Shown here one piece after another: positions 44,982 through 54,166 of a stretch of 64,000 nt of DNA. The stretch is from positions 217,871 to 281,870 of the forward strand of contig CAVSMD010000009.1 of assembly GCA_963728995.1 (NCBI GenBank), read 5' to 3'. Position numbers and translations under genes: made by a program. The notes beneath the pieces are model-generated. The model saw only the letters and a list, made by a program, of their open reading frames with translations. It made no database searches and was not told where the DNA came from. Source of the DNA: FEN-1219 sp963728995 (GTDB lineage Bacteria; Pseudomonadota; Gammaproteobacteria; Steroidobacterales; Rariloculaceae). How positions within the stretch are numbered: position 1 is the first letter of the stretch; each line of letters starts with the position of its first letter.

Positions 44982-45461
44982 TCACAGGAACCCGATCGCG
45001 CGACCCATGACGGCGACGCCGAGCCACAGGACGATCGAGGCGAGTGCGATGACCCGCGCGGTCGGCGTCTCGCCCGTCGTGCCGCTGCGCAGCGCATAGG
45101 GCTGCCGCACCGTGAACGTAAACAGGATCGCAGCCGCGAGGAAATACATCTTCAACCGGAAGCCGGTGTTCCAGTAGTACTTGTCGGCCGCAAGCGACGA
45201 GAACATCAAGTAACCCGTCACGATAATCAGGACCAAGCTCCCGATCAGCCACGGCCGCGCCGCAGCTGCCACGTCCGACACCTTTTGACGGCGGAATCCG
45301 TACCCCAGCAGGCGCGCGTCGACGATGAGCACGGCGCCGCCGATCACGGCGAGCGCGATCAAGTGGAAGCATTCGCTGATCGCGAACGCATACTTCGAGT
45401 TGTTGATCGCGACGGCAAGCTGCGTCGCCTCGATCCACTTGAACGCCGGTAGCAGCGACAA
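44982..45461 (-). CDS. DUF6644 family membrane protein
   Basis: A 159-residue protein with four predicted helices, opening with the WIEATQLAVAINNSKYAFAI region seen in DUF6644. It is shorter than its neighbour but matches it in plan, so the two are probably a heteromeric pair. Several His and Arg in helices (CFHLIALAVIGG) could hold haem or quinone, but this is inference. It lies 10 bases downstream of the second DUF6644 gene. Confidence 0.7.
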   Translation of the reverse strand: MSLLPAFKWIEATQLAVAINNSKYAFAISECFHLIALAVIGGAVLIVDARLLGYGFRRQKVSDVAAAARPWLIGSLVLIIVTGYLMFSSLAADKYYWNTGFRLKMYFLAAAILFTFTVRQPYALRSGTTGETPTARVIALASIVLWLGVAVMGRAIGFL

Positions 45462-45471
45462 TGTGCTTCTC

Positions 45472-46053
45472 CTACAGCAACGGCGGGAACCAGTTGTACG
45501 CGATGAGCCGCCCGCAAAATACGATCAGCACCCAGAGCGTCACCGACACGACTCCGATGGCGTGGGCCGACCCGGGCAGCGGCCGAGTGTCCCACTGCAC
45601 GAGCCTGCGCCCGATCCCGTAGTGGAACACGAGCGCGTTCAAGCCCGCGAGCACCAGCGCCACGGCTTTGATCCGAAAAAAGACGTTCCCGTAGTACCGC
45701 ACCGGCTCGCCGGTGAACAACGTCGCTCCGCTCACCGTCATGATCACGAACCCGACGAAGATCCAGGGCGATAGCCGCTGCCAGGTCTCGGAGACCGTCG
45801 CACTGCGCACTCCGACGTTGAACAGCCGGAGCTCCCAAAACAGCAACGTTCCGAGGAAGATGCACAGGCCGAGAACGTGCACGCCGTCGACGATCCCCCA
45901 GACGTAGCTGGATTCACGAAATGCCGTGCTGAGCTCCGAATCTTGAACCCACTGAAGGAAACTCACGAACGACGCAGCCACCGGCGATACCTCCGAGGGG
46001 ACCTGCTTCAACGGGCGCAGCGCCCGAGAGCTCGCCGCGGCAGGGCCGGGCAA
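45472..46053 (-). CDS. DUF6644 family membrane protein
   Basis: A 193-residue membrane protein with about five helices. It contains SFLQWVQDSELSTAFRESSY and VDGVHVLGLCIFLGTLLF, regions shared with DUF6644. The frame opens at a TTG at 46053, and the true start may be nearer the FVSFLQWVQ segment. The upstream gene is a di-haem oxidoreductase with 103 bases between, so the three may form one operon. Confidence 0.65.
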   Translation of the reverse strand: MPGPAAASSRALRPLKQVPSEVSPVAASFVSFLQWVQDSELSTAFRESSYVWGIVDGVHVLGLCIFLGTLLFWELRLFNVGVRSATVSETWQRLSPWIFVGFVIMTVSGATLFTGEPVRYYGNVFFRIKAVALVLAGLNALVFHYGIGRRLVQWDTRPLPGSAHAIGVVSVTLWVLIVFCGRLIAYNWFPPLL

Positions 46054-46156
46054 CGCCGCATATGACCAAAATCGGTGGAGTGGGTTCCTCTTGCTGCGCC
46101 GCGGCGCCGGGCACGCCCGCCGCGCCGCGCCGAGCGCAGCGGGCGTGCCGCGCCGT

Positions 46157-47464
46157 CTACAACGAGCCGAGGAACTCGATCAGCTGCGAGCGCTCGGCGT
46201 CGCTTAGACCCCGGTACCGCATGGTCACGGGCCTCGCCTGCCCGCCGTGGCGCAAGATTGCGTCCTCGTATGTGAAGGTCAGGCCGTCATGCATCAACCG
46301 GTTACGCGTGCGCAGCCCCCACAGAGGCGCCGTCCGCATCTGGTTCGCGGTCGCCGGCCGATCGGGGCTCACCGGAATGCCATCGCCGGTGCCGACGTTG
46401 TGCAGTAAGAAGTCGCTGTACGGATGGAAGACCTTGTTGCCGATCGCATCCGGCACGACGAACGTGCCGCCGTTGATACGCGACCCGGGCGGCACGGTAT
46501 GCAGCGTGTCGGTATGGCACACGGCGCAGCCGATGCTCTTGAAGACCGCCTCGCCCGCGAGCACGTTGGCCGTGATCTCGCCGCGCGCGGGCGCCTTCGT
46601 CGAGCGCATGAAGTCGGCGAACGCCGTCACGTCCTCGCCATCGTCCTCCGGATCCTCCTTCGTGTCATACGGCGTGCCCCAGCCTACACTCTTACCGCTC
46701 GACGTGTTCTCGTCCGGCAGTAGCGGCGACGTGATACCCATCTCGTTCAGATACGCGTCCGCGGCGAACGACACCAGGCTCGCGTGCTGGCTTTTCCAGC
46801 CGAATCGCCCGATCCGCGCGCGACCATTCGCCTCGAGCACGGGTGCAACGACGACGGTGCCGCGCAGGGCCGCCGGCTGCTCGGCACGGATGTTCAGCAA
46901 CTGGAGATTCGACACGGCCTCCACGAAGCCGTCGCCGAGCGTGTTCGTCGAGATCCGGAACGAGCGCACGTTGTCCTCGTCCGCGACGTGCTCGACGAGC
47001 TCCGGCCACGTTGCGCGCGAATGCAGCAGCGTGCCGCCGAGCGACTCGAAGAACTGGCTGCCGTCGAGACGGCCCGTGCGATGCTCGGCCACCTGACTCG
47101 CACCGCCGGTCGCGACGTTCTGGTGGCATTCGCCGCAGCTCTGGCCGTTATAGACGGGGCCGAGCCCCTCGTCGTTGTGCTCCACTTCCTCGAAGATGAA
47201 CCGGTTACCGTTGAACGACCCCGACGCCACGGTGTCGTCGTCGATCGTGTCGAAGTCCGGGCCCTGAGGTAGATAGCCGTTGGTCAGGTTGTCGAATCCG
47301 GTCGGCGCTTCGGTGAAACTTCGCGCAGCCGTGGCCGGCTCCTCGGTATCGGTAGTGCCGCGAGGCGTGAAACGCTCGCGACGCGTCTGCGCGTTGGCGG
47401 GTAAGGTCGAGATCGCAACAGCGAGCACAGCAGTGGTCACTCCCATCAGCGTGAGCGTACGCAT
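46157..47464 (-). CDS. di-haem oxidoreductase (DHOR family)
   Basis: A 435-residue exported c-type cytochrome. The signal peptide ends LPANAQ. The haem motifs are CGECH (about residue 113) and CAVCH (about 318). The pattern of GPVYNGQSCGECHQNVATGG followed by a late TANQMRTAPLWGLRTRNRLM matches the DHOR/'thiol oxidoreductase' family related to MauG and cytochrome c peroxidase. AAGGAGAGGGAACC precedes the ATG, a good ribosome site. The substrate is not known. Upstream DNA carries two perfect palindromes. Confidence 0.8.
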   Translation of the reverse strand: MRTLTLMGVTTAVLAVAISTLPANAQTRRERFTPRGTTDTEEPATAARSFTEAPTGFDNLTNGYLPQGPDFDTIDDDTVASGSFNGNRFIFEEVEHNDEGLGPVYNGQSCGECHQNVATGGASQVAEHRTGRLDGSQFFESLGGTLLHSRATWPELVEHVADEDNVRSFRISTNTLGDGFVEAVSNLQLLNIRAEQPAALRGTVVVAPVLEANGRARIGRFGWKSQHASLVSFAADAYLNEMGITSPLLPDENTSSGKSVGWGTPYDTKEDPEDDGEDVTAFADFMRSTKAPARGEITANVLAGEAVFKSIGCAVCHTDTLHTVPPGSRINGGTFVVPDAIGNKVFHPYSDFLLHNVGTGDGIPVSPDRPATANQMRTAPLWGLRTRNRLMHDGLTFTYEDAILRHGGQARPVTMRYRGLSDAERSQLIEFLGSL

Positions 47465-47486
47465 GGTTCCCTCTCCTTGGTGTTGG

Positions 47487-47498
47487 ATCTAGCTAGAT
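47487..47498. promoter_or_regulatory. 12-base perfect palindrome
   Basis: ATCTAGCTAGAT is self-complementary and lies 23 bases upstream of the di-haem oxidoreductase start, between the ribosome site and the AT-rich segment. It may be an operator. Confidence 0.4.
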
Positions 47499-47518
47499 GT
47501 AGTAATAATTTTTCGAGT

Positions 47519-47534
47519 CGGTGCGTACGCACCG
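47519..47534. promoter_or_regulatory. 16-base perfect palindrome
   Basis: CGGTGCGTACGCACCG is fully self-complementary. It lies about 55 bases upstream of the di-haem oxidoreductase start, on the far side of the AT-rich promoter-like segment. Its size and symmetry suit a dimeric repressor of TetR or MarR type. No such regulator gene lies beside it. Confidence 0.45.
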
Positions 47535-47818
47535 CTCAGTGCGAGCACGAAGCAAACTTCGTACCAAAGAAACGAACGCGTGCAAGAACAATTGCTTAGT
47601 TCGCGGCGTATCCTCTGAGCGCGGCATTCTCGTCGGTGAAGTGCGACGTTCGTCGCGAAACGGCGCACGCGCAGGCGCACGAGCGATGGTTGCAATGCGC
47701 GCCGAGATTGACGCTCGTCGTTGATCGCGCATTGTCGGCGAACGCCGACTCGGTCGAGAGAGCCTTGCCGAATGCAAGACTCCGTCACGCCGCAAGCGCG
47801 CGACGCCGTTGCAGCAGG

Positions 47819-49054
47819 TTACGTCACGGCGCTCTCGGCAGGCGTCGCCGTCGGCCGACGATAGCGCCAGAACGCCGGCAGCGCCGGCACGCAAGCGGCG
47901 ACGCAGCCGACGCAGAGCAGTCCACCCCACACGATCGAACGCGCCAGCCCGAACCGTTCGGCTGCGAAGCCCGCGCGCGCGTTGCCGAGCAGCGGGCCCG
48001 TCATGTACGACAGCTGCTCGATGCCGGCCATGCGCCCGCGGAGCGTGGACGGAATCGTCTCGTTCCAGATCGTCGCGCGGAACAGCCCACTCACCATGTC
48101 GGCCGCGCCGGCCGCCATGAGGCAAACGAACGCCACCGGCAGCGAGGGCGCATAGCCGAGCGCGAAGATCGCGAGCCCCCACAGCAGTGCCGCGACGATG
48201 ACGGCGGCCCCGTGGCGCTCCACGCGCCGCGTCCATGCGCTGAAGATCGTAGTCAGCAGCGCACCGACGCTCATGGCGGAGTACAAGTACCCGATCGCGT
48301 GCGCGCCGCCGAAGTGCTCCGCCAGCGCGGGGAACACGGCGATCGGCATCGCAAACGTCATGGCGACGATGTCGACGGCGTAGGTGCCGAGCAGCTCGGC
48401 CCTGCCCGCCGCGTAGCGCAGACCCTCGAGAATCGTGTGCAATCCTGCGGGCTGAGCGTGCTCGGCGGGCGGCATCGAGCGAATCGCCGCGAGCGCGGCC
48501 AACGATATCGCGAAGGTCGCAACCTCGACCAAGTACGTCACCGGCAGGCCGAACGCCGCGATGCACACGCCCGCGACGGCCGGCCCCGCGATCGAGGCCG
48601 TTGCGCCCCGCAGCGACGTCAGCGCCGACACGGCCCGCAGCTCGCCGAACGTGACGAGCTTCTGCGTGATCGCCTCGAGCGCCGGGCGATGAAAGCCGTT
48701 GACGGCTGAGAGAAACGCCGCCACGACGAACAGCACGGTCACGCTCGGGTGCGCCAGCAGTGAATTGCCCACGAGCACGAGCGAGCCGCACGTCATCAGG
48801 GCCTCGCAGCGCAGCAGCAGAGCCCGGCGGTCCAGGGCGTCGGCAAACGCGCCGCCCCACAGCGCCGTGAACGCAAGCGGCACGAGCTGCGCCGCGCCGA
48901 GCAGACCGACAACGGCCGACGAGCGGGTGATCTCGAAGATCTGCACCGGCAGAGCGACGTACGTGAAGAAGCTGCCGAACGAGCTCACCAGCTGGCCGAT
49001 GAAGACGAGCCGGAAGTCGCGGTGCTTCTTGAGCGGCGAGATGTCGAGTAGCAC
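47819..49054 (-). CDS. MFS transporter
   Basis: A 411-residue major facilitator with about 12 helices. It opens with LKKHRDFRLVFIGQLVSSFG and has the motif A-like GGAFADALDRRALLLRCEAL. It resembles the enterobactin-exporter/macrolide-efflux-like MFS_3 group. I chose GTG at 49054; the frame is open far upstream, but that part is antisense to rimO. The rimO start is 147 bases away on the other strand. The substrate is unknown. Confidence 0.8.
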   Translation of the reverse strand: MLLDISPLKKHRDFRLVFIGQLVSSFGSFFTYVALPVQIFEITRSSAVVGLLGAAQLVPLAFTALWGGAFADALDRRALLLRCEALMTCGSLVLVGNSLLAHPSVTVLFVVAAFLSAVNGFHRPALEAITQKLVTFGELRAVSALTSLRGATASIAGPAVAGVCIAAFGLPVTYLVEVATFAISLAALAAIRSMPPAEHAQPAGLHTILEGLRYAAGRAELLGTYAVDIVAMTFAMPIAVFPALAEHFGGAHAIGYLYSAMSVGALLTTIFSAWTRRVERHGAAVIVAALLWGLAIFALGYAPSLPVAFVCLMAAGAADMVSGLFRATIWNETIPSTLRGRMAGIEQLSYMTGPLLGNARAGFAAERFGLARSIVWGGLLCVGCVAACVPALPAFWRYRRPTATPAESAVT

Positions 49055-49201
49055 GCGATGGAGTCCCGCGGAATCAGCCAGCGCACTATGGACCGGCCGC
49101 GTCTCGTTCGCCAAGCCGCTCCGGGCCTGTCCGTTGCGTTTTGCGGCACCGCGTGGCGGAATAGCGCCCCGCGAACACTTCACAGGACTGCGAACCTCAC
49201 C

Positions 49202-50544
49202 GTGCCCCGAGCCGCCCCGAAAGCCAAAGCGCCGAAAGTCGGGTTCGTGAGCCTCGGCTGCCCGAAGGCGCTCGTCGACTCGGAGCGGATCCTGTCGCGG
49301 CTGCGCGCCGAGGGCTACGAGACGGCGGCCGATTATGCGGGCGCCGACGTCGTCGTGGTGAACACCTGCGGGTTCCTCGACAGCGCACGCGCCGAATCGC
49401 TCGACGCGATCGGCGAGGCGCTCGCCGAGAACGGGCGCGTGATCGTCACCGGCTGCCTCGGCGCGGAGGCTGCAACGATTCGCGCAGCCCACCCCGGCGT
49501 GCTCGCGATCACGGGGCCGCATCAATACGAGGCCGTTGTCGGTGCCGTGCACGAGGCCGTGCCCGCGCCGCACGATCCGTTCGTCGACCTGGTACCGCCA
49601 CAAGGCATCAAGCTCACGCCGCGGCACTACGCGTACTTGAAGATCTCCGAGGGCTGCAATCATCGCTGCAGCTTCTGCATCATCCCGCGCCTGCGTGGCG
49701 ATCTTCAGAGCCGGGCTGCCGCGGACGTGCTCGGCGAAGCGGAACGGCTCGTGCGCGCCGGCGTCAAGGAGCTGCTGGTGATCTCGCAGGATACGAGCGC
49801 ATACGGCGTCGACCTGAAATATCAGACGTCGCAGTGGCGGGGCCGCGCCGTGGCCGCCCGCATCACGGACTTAGCCGCCGCGCTCGGCGAGCTCGGCGCC
49901 TGGATACGGTTGCACTACGTCTATCCCTACCCGCACGTCGACGATCTGATCCCGCTGATGGCCGAGGGCAAGCTGCTGCCGTACCTCGACGTGCCGTTCC
50001 AGCACGCAAGCCCGAAGATCCTGAAAGCGATGAAGCGCCCCGCTGCGGAAGCAAAGACGTTGCAGAGAATTCGCGAGTGGCGCTCCGCCGTGCCCGCGCT
50101 CACGATCCGCTCGACGTTCATCGTCGGCTTCCCCGGCGAGACCGAGCAGGACTTTCAGTTGCTGCTCGACTGGCTCGAGGAAGCCGCGCTCGACCGCGTG
50201 GGCTGCTTCCGTTACGAGGCCGTCAGCGATGCCGCCGCGAACGCGCTGCCGAATCCCGTGCCCGAGGAAGTCAAGGAGGAGCGCTGGCACAGATTCATGG
50301 CGGCCCAGCAGCGCATCAGCGCGACGCCGGCTGCAGCAGCGTGTCGGTGGCGACATCGCCGTGATCGTCGACGAGCTCGACGACTGATCAGGCCCTGGGA
50401 CGCTCGATGGCCGACGCGCCAGAGATCGACGGCCGCGTGTATCTCCCGGCGGGCAAGGGCGCGAGGAAACTGAAGGCGGGGGACGTGATCACGGCGCGCG
50501 TGACGGCCGCAGACGAGTACGATCTGTGGGCGGAGCCGCGCTGA
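49202..50544 (+). CDS. rimO: ribosomal S12 methylthiotransferase RimO, frameshifted 3' end
   Basis: RimO adds a methylthio group to Asp89 of ribosomal protein S12. The GTG at 49202 starts PRAAPKAKAPKVGFVSLGCP. The three cysteines of the N-terminal cluster lie in SLGCPKA, VNTCGFL and TGCLGA. The radical-SAM site is CNHRCSFC. The family's C-terminal TRAM domain is split. After MAAQQRISA an extra base near 50324 shifts the frame so that RLQQRVGGDIAVIVDELDD is in the next frame. A second extra base near 50385 leads to QALGRSMADAPEIDGRVYLP and a stop at 50544. The unbroken frame instead stops at 50473. Both changes are +1. Pieced together the length is about 446, the family norm, so I read the breaks as errors or very recent damage. 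Confidence 0.8.
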
Positions 50545-50558
50545 CGCCCGTGAAATGA

Positions 50559-50972
50559 CTAGCGCGACGGCGCCTGGGCCCAGGTGAGATAGGCGAGCCA
50601 GGGCACCAGCCAGGCAAGGCCCACGAGCTCATGCAGGCTCGCGTCCAGGCCACGCCACTGGTCCGCGACCAGGAAGAATTGCGCGAACCCGGTCGCGACC
50701 AGCCAAGTGAGCGTCACGATCAGGACCAGGCCGCTGACGTGATACGGCCGCGGCTGCGCGCGGTAGTCGGCCGCGATCCAGCCGAACAGAAACGTCGCGA
50801 GCACCGCGAGCATTCCGTGCAGCTGCGTCAACGGCGGCTGCCAGGGGTGCGGGCCGAACGCATCCGGCGCCTCGAAGAAGTGCTTCAGCAAGAACACTCC
50901 GGCCCCCACGAGCCACACGAGGCCGAACGTGGCGTGCAGCGCGATTCGAAACCAGGGCGACGATTCGCGCAT
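50559..50972 (-). CDS. four-helix membrane protein with LHxxxG histidines
   Basis: A 137-residue protein with four hydrophobic helices. Each carries one His at a like depth: LHATFG, LHGMLAV, YHVSGLV and LHELVGL. Such pairs are the haem ligands of small b-type cytochromes such as cytochrome b561 and some ferric reductases. The start at 50972 lies two bases after the FMN-binding gene stop, so they are one operon. A role carrying electrons between the quinone pool and the FMN-binding protein is likely but inferred. Confidence 0.65.
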   Translation of the reverse strand: MRESSPWFRIALHATFGLVWLVGAGVFLLKHFFEAPDAFGPHPWQPPLTQLHGMLAVLATFLFGWIAADYRAQPRPYHVSGLVLIVTLTWLVATGFAQFFLVADQWRGLDASLHELVGLAWLVPWLAYLTWAQAPSR

Positions 50973-50974
50973 GA

Positions 50975-51544
50975 CTAGCGACTCTCGATGGGTCGTACGA
51001 CCTGCTGCCACAGCGCGAGCAGCCAGCGAACTCCGTTCGTCACGTGCTCCGACGACAACGTGGCGCCGGCGATGTTCTTGATGTCGGTGCGGAAGTCGAG
51101 CTCCTCCAGCTTCGCGTGACCCGCAAACTGCGCGAGCCAGCGGCGGTTGCGGATCTCCCCGCCGTGGCTCTCCCGATACTCGAGGATCTCCACGGGCTTA
51201 AGCGTGCCGCTGGCGTCGATGCCGACTGCGTACGTGATGAAGTCTTCCCGGCCGATCACGTTGTCGACGAACACGTGGCCGATCGCAGCGCCTTCGCGGC
51301 GGGCCGTCCAGGCGGCAAGCTCGCCATGCCGCGCTTGCGCGCCCGCGGCGGCGGCGACGACGGCGAGCTCCGCGGCCGTGGGCGCAAGTGGCAGCGCGAC
51401 GAACGAGTCGGCGTCCGGAAACAGCGCGCGCTGCGCGGCCGCGACGGACAAGTACGTCGCGGCAATGGCTTGCGGCGCGGGCGCGGCGATCGCGAGCGCG
51501 ACGACCGAGGCCGGCCACAGGATCTCACCATCGAATCGACTCAT
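50975..51544 (-). CDS. exported FMN-binding domain protein
   Basis: A 189-residue exported protein. A hydrophobic N-terminus (about residues 8-28) precedes an FMN_bind fold: GREDFITYAVGIDASGTLKP and the flavinylation motif GATLSSEHVTNG. Thr162 is the residue that should carry covalent FMN. The enzyme that attaches it, ApbE, is encoded divergently at 54167. Nqr/Rnf subunits share the fold, but this one stands with a porin and a peroxidase. It may pass electrons to iron or to a periplasmic acceptor. Confidence 0.8.
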   Translation of the reverse strand: MSRFDGEILWPASVVALAIAAPAPQAIAATYLSVAAAQRALFPDADSFVALPLAPTAAELAVVAAAAGAQARHGELAAWTARREGAAIGHVFVDNVIGREDFITYAVGIDASGTLKPVEILEYRESHGGEIRNRRWLAQFAGHAKLEELDFRTDIKNIAGATLSSEHVTNGVRWLLALWQQVVRPIESR

Positions 51545-51575
51545 GCAGCCTCTCGTCGCGCCTCGCGCGCGGCCC

Positions 51576-52868
51576 TCAGAACTGATAACCCACGCCCAGA
51601 TCGAACCCGCTGAACGCGTCGTCGCGCGCGAAATCGCGGTAATCGAGCTTGAACACCACGCCGGTCGCGATCTCGAGATTGAGCCCCGCGACGGCCACCC
51701 TTTCGTCGCGCAACGGCTCCGGCGTCAAGCCCACGCCGAGCTCGGCATACCTCGCTGCGGTGTTGAAGACCTCGTAGCGGACGAACGGCGTGAGCGTCGA
51801 TTGATTCGCCAGCGTCGCGCGGTAAGCACCCTCGACGTAGTGGCCGGAGAACGCCGACGGGACCAACGTCGGGTTGCCGACCAGCGGCAAGTTCACGGCG
51901 CGCGTGTTCGCAATCCGTCCCTGCGCCGTCAGCGCCGACAGCTCCCAGTTGCCGGGATTCCAGCGCAGGTGCGCCTCGGTCAACATGATCGTGTTGCGGC
52001 GAAAGCCCGGTTGTCCCTGAGCCGAGTCGCCGCGAAACAGCGACCCCCCCACGCGCAGCCCGGGAACGCCCGTGTAGTTCATGGCGCCGAACACGGATAG
52101 ATCGCCCGCCGAAGCGAGCATGAGCTCCTGATGGATCGAGCCGAGCGGCGACTCGAGCCCCTCGCCCGACGTCGCGTCCCAGCTCGACAGGTTGAAGCCG
52201 GTGCTGACGCCGGCGTCCCAGCGCACCCCATTGTCGAGAGTGCCCTGAAACGCGACCCCGCCCTCGCGCCAGGTGGTCGGAATGATGGCGGTCTCGACCA
52301 CGTTGCGGAACACGCCGTAGTAGCGCGTGGGCTCGTGGTTCTCGTTCAGGAGCCCCACGGGCATCAGGAACAGCCCGTATTTCGTGAACAAGCGGTCGCC
52401 GCTGCGTCGCTCGATATACGCCTGCTCGATTTCGATCTCACCGGCGTCGTCGGCCGATGCGATCGCGTGCTCGAGCTCGAGCTCGCCGACGAAGCGCGTC
52501 TTGTCGTCGAAGCCGTAGCTCGTGCCGAGCACGAAGCGGCCGACGTCGGCCGTTGCGGCCGAGCCATCGCCGCGTGGGCGCGCGTAGTTCAGCTCACCAT
52601 AGCCGGACCAGTCGATCTTCGAGGCACCCTCGACGCGCGCGCCGGGGACGATCGGCGTGCTCGGTGTGCCGCCGCCGTCCGGGCGCTGCGCTCGCAGCGC
52701 GGCGAGCTCGTCCTTCAGCTGCGCGAGCTCGGCGGCCACCGCGTTCAACTTGGCTTCGATCTCTTGCTCCGTCGCCGCGCGCGCCGCGGGCGCCCATGTG
52801 GCGAGACCGGCCACGATCGCCACGGTCTTCGACGGGCTGCGCAAGGCGCGTAGGTTCAACATCGTCAT
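51576..52868 (-). CDS. outer-membrane porin
   Basis: A roughly 430-residue porin. The signal peptide ends PAARAA. A coiled coil (TEQEIEAKLNAVAAELAQLK) follows, as in phosphate-selective or OprO-like porins, then a barrel rich in alternating strands. It ends DLGVGYQF with a terminal Phe. GAGGA lies seven bases before the ATG at 52868. An ATG at 52889 overlapping the peroxidase stop as ATGA is also possible and would add seven polar residues. Confidence 0.8.
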   Translation of the reverse strand: MTMLNLRALRSPSKTVAIVAGLATWAPAARAATEQEIEAKLNAVAAELAQLKDELAALRAQRPDGGGTPSTPIVPGARVEGASKIDWSGYGELNYARPRGDGSAATADVGRFVLGTSYGFDDKTRFVGELELEHAIASADDAGEIEIEQAYIERRSGDRLFTKYGLFLMPVGLLNENHEPTRYYGVFRNVVETAIIPTTWREGGVAFQGTLDNGVRWDAGVSTGFNLSSWDATSGEGLESPLGSIHQELMLASAGDLSVFGAMNYTGVPGLRVGGSLFRGDSAQGQPGFRRNTIMLTEAHLRWNPGNWELSALTAQGRIANTRAVNLPLVGNPTLVPSAFSGHYVEGAYRATLANQSTLTPFVRYEVFNTAARYAELGVGLTPEPLRDERVAVAGLNLEIATGVVFKLDYRDFARDDAFSGFDLGVGYQF

Positions 52869-52885
52869 GAGGTCATCCTCGGCTC

Positions 52886-54079
52886 TCATTCATCGGTCAG
52901 GGTGTTCAAGAAGGCGATCACGTCCTCGATGTCGCTGTCGCTGAGCGCCGGAACGTCGCCAGCATGGCGGTCGTACGGCACCTCGGTCGTGTTGACGTTC
53001 GCGCGGTAGGCGACCGGCAAATCATCGAACTTGACCGGCTGGCCGCCGGCATCGAGCGGATAGAACTCCGCGGGGTTCGTGTCGCGGCGCACGTAGAACT
53101 GGAGCGCCTCCCGCAAGGTCGCGAAGCGCCCGTTATGAAAATACGGTGCGGTCAACGCGATGTTGCGCAGCGTCGGTACTTTGAACGCGCCGCACAGATC
53201 GGGGCGCGCTGTCACCACGTCGGTCCGGTCGGGGCCGCAGATGCCGAGGTCGAAGTAGCCGGGAGCCGCGTTGGCCGGAATCGCCGGATTACGCGGCACG
53301 CCGAGATTGTCGTAGGTGAAGTCCGTGAACAGCGGGGGCGCCCCGTCCGGGCCACGCGCACTCGGATGGCAGCCCGCACAGTTGCCGCGCGTCGGATCGT
53401 TGAACAGCGCGAGCCCGCGCAGCTCCTGCGCCGAGAACAGCGCCGAGCCCGCGAGAAACCGGTCGTACTTGCTCGAGTACGGCGCGAACGCCTCGACGTC
53501 CTCGAGCTCGTAGCGTTGCAGCGCGAGCAGCATGCGCTCGAAGGCCTCGTCGGGCTTCGTGAGGATGTCGTCGCCGAAAGCCGCCCGGAACTCCGCGGCA
53601 TACGCCGCGGCCGCCACCTTGGCGACCACGGCGGCGGGCGTCGCATTGGCCATCTCGTGCGCGGACAGAAACGGCCGGCGCGCCTGGGCGGCCAACGAGC
53701 CGGCGCGGCCGTCGCGATCGAACCCGCCGGTGGGCGTACCCTCGGCGTCGAAGAAGAAGGGCGGATTGGCGGCGAGATACTTCAGCGAGGGCGCGTTGCG
53801 GAAACCCGCGACGCCGAGCTGCGGCCCCCCGAGCGGCACGGGCCCCCCGCCGGGGGGCGCGGCGAACGCGTGCTCCGGCGCATGGCAGGTGGCGCACGCC
53901 AGCCGCCCGCTGGCGGACAGGGACTCGTCGTGGAAAATCCGCTCGCCGAGCGCGGCCGCGGCGGACAAGGCCGCGGGCGCCGACGCCATGGGCGGAGCGC
54001 CGTCGCCAGGCGAGGCCGAGCACGCCAGCAAGGAACCAAGGGTCGGGATGGCGAGACAGATCCGGAGCGTGAGCTTCAT
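52886..54079 (-). CDS. di-haem cytochrome c peroxidase, MauG-like lipoprotein
   Basis: A 397-residue exported lipoprotein (lipobox SLLAC). The two haem motifs are CATCH (about 62) and CAGCH (about 235), and FHNGRFATLREALQFYVRRD is the C-terminal signature. Classic peroxidases are near 320 residues; this one has extra loops. It is first in the operon that ends with the FMN-binding and four-helix membrane proteins. The Fur-type site just upstream suggests iron control. Confidence 0.85.
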   Translation of the reverse strand: MKLTLRICLAIPTLGSLLACSASPGDGAPPMASAPAALSAAAALGERIFHDESLSASGRLACATCHAPEHAFAAPPGGGPVPLGGPQLGVAGFRNAPSLKYLAANPPFFFDAEGTPTGGFDRDGRAGSLAAQARRPFLSAHEMANATPAAVVAKVAAAAYAAEFRAAFGDDILTKPDEAFERMLLALQRYELEDVEAFAPYSSKYDRFLAGSALFSAQELRGLALFNDPTRGNCAGCHPSARGPDGAPPLFTDFTYDNLGVPRNPAIPANAAPGYFDLGICGPDRTDVVTARPDLCGAFKVPTLRNIALTAPYFHNGRFATLREALQFYVRRDTNPAEFYPLDAGGQPVKFDDLPVAYRANVNTTEVPYDRHAGDVPALSDSDIEDVIAFLNTLTDE

Positions 54080-54112
54080 GGGGTCGACGGGCGGCCAGGG
54101 ACGATAGGATGC

Positions 54113-54133
54113 GAATGATATCGATTCTTATTT
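54113..54133. promoter_or_regulatory. Fur-type operator
   Basis: AATGATATCGATTCTTATTT, with one more base on the left, closely resembles proteobacterial Fur boxes of the AATGATAATGATTCTCATTT kind. It sits in the 87-base gap between the divergent peroxidase and apbE genes, so one site could serve both. It is one of the few AT-rich stretches in the region. Iron-dependent repression is inferred from the match; no fur gene lies here. Confidence 0.6.
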
Positions 54134-54166
54134 ACAATTGCACTCCCCTCCCGCAGGCTGCTGCGA

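Larger units (their letters stand above)
47465..47818. other. 354-base gap, no gene supported
   Basis: Open frames exist on both strands but are basic, short and unlike any family. The part next to the di-haem oxidoreductase is unusually AT-rich (AGTAATAATTTTT near 47502) and holds two palindromes and a hairpin (ACGAAG, CTTCGT with a four-base loop, about 47544-47559). It looks like a regulatory gap for the minus-strand operon. The rest is downstream of the MFS gene and featureless. Confidence 0.5.

Noticed and set aside
47489..47788. Possible small basic proteins on both strands in the gap
   Set aside because: Neither strand shows a ribosome site or a family; the base pattern fits regulatory and intergenic DNA.
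49058..49201. N-terminal extension of rimO
   Set aside because: These codons lie upstream of the normal RimO start and have no family match; the GTG at 49202 gives the usual length.
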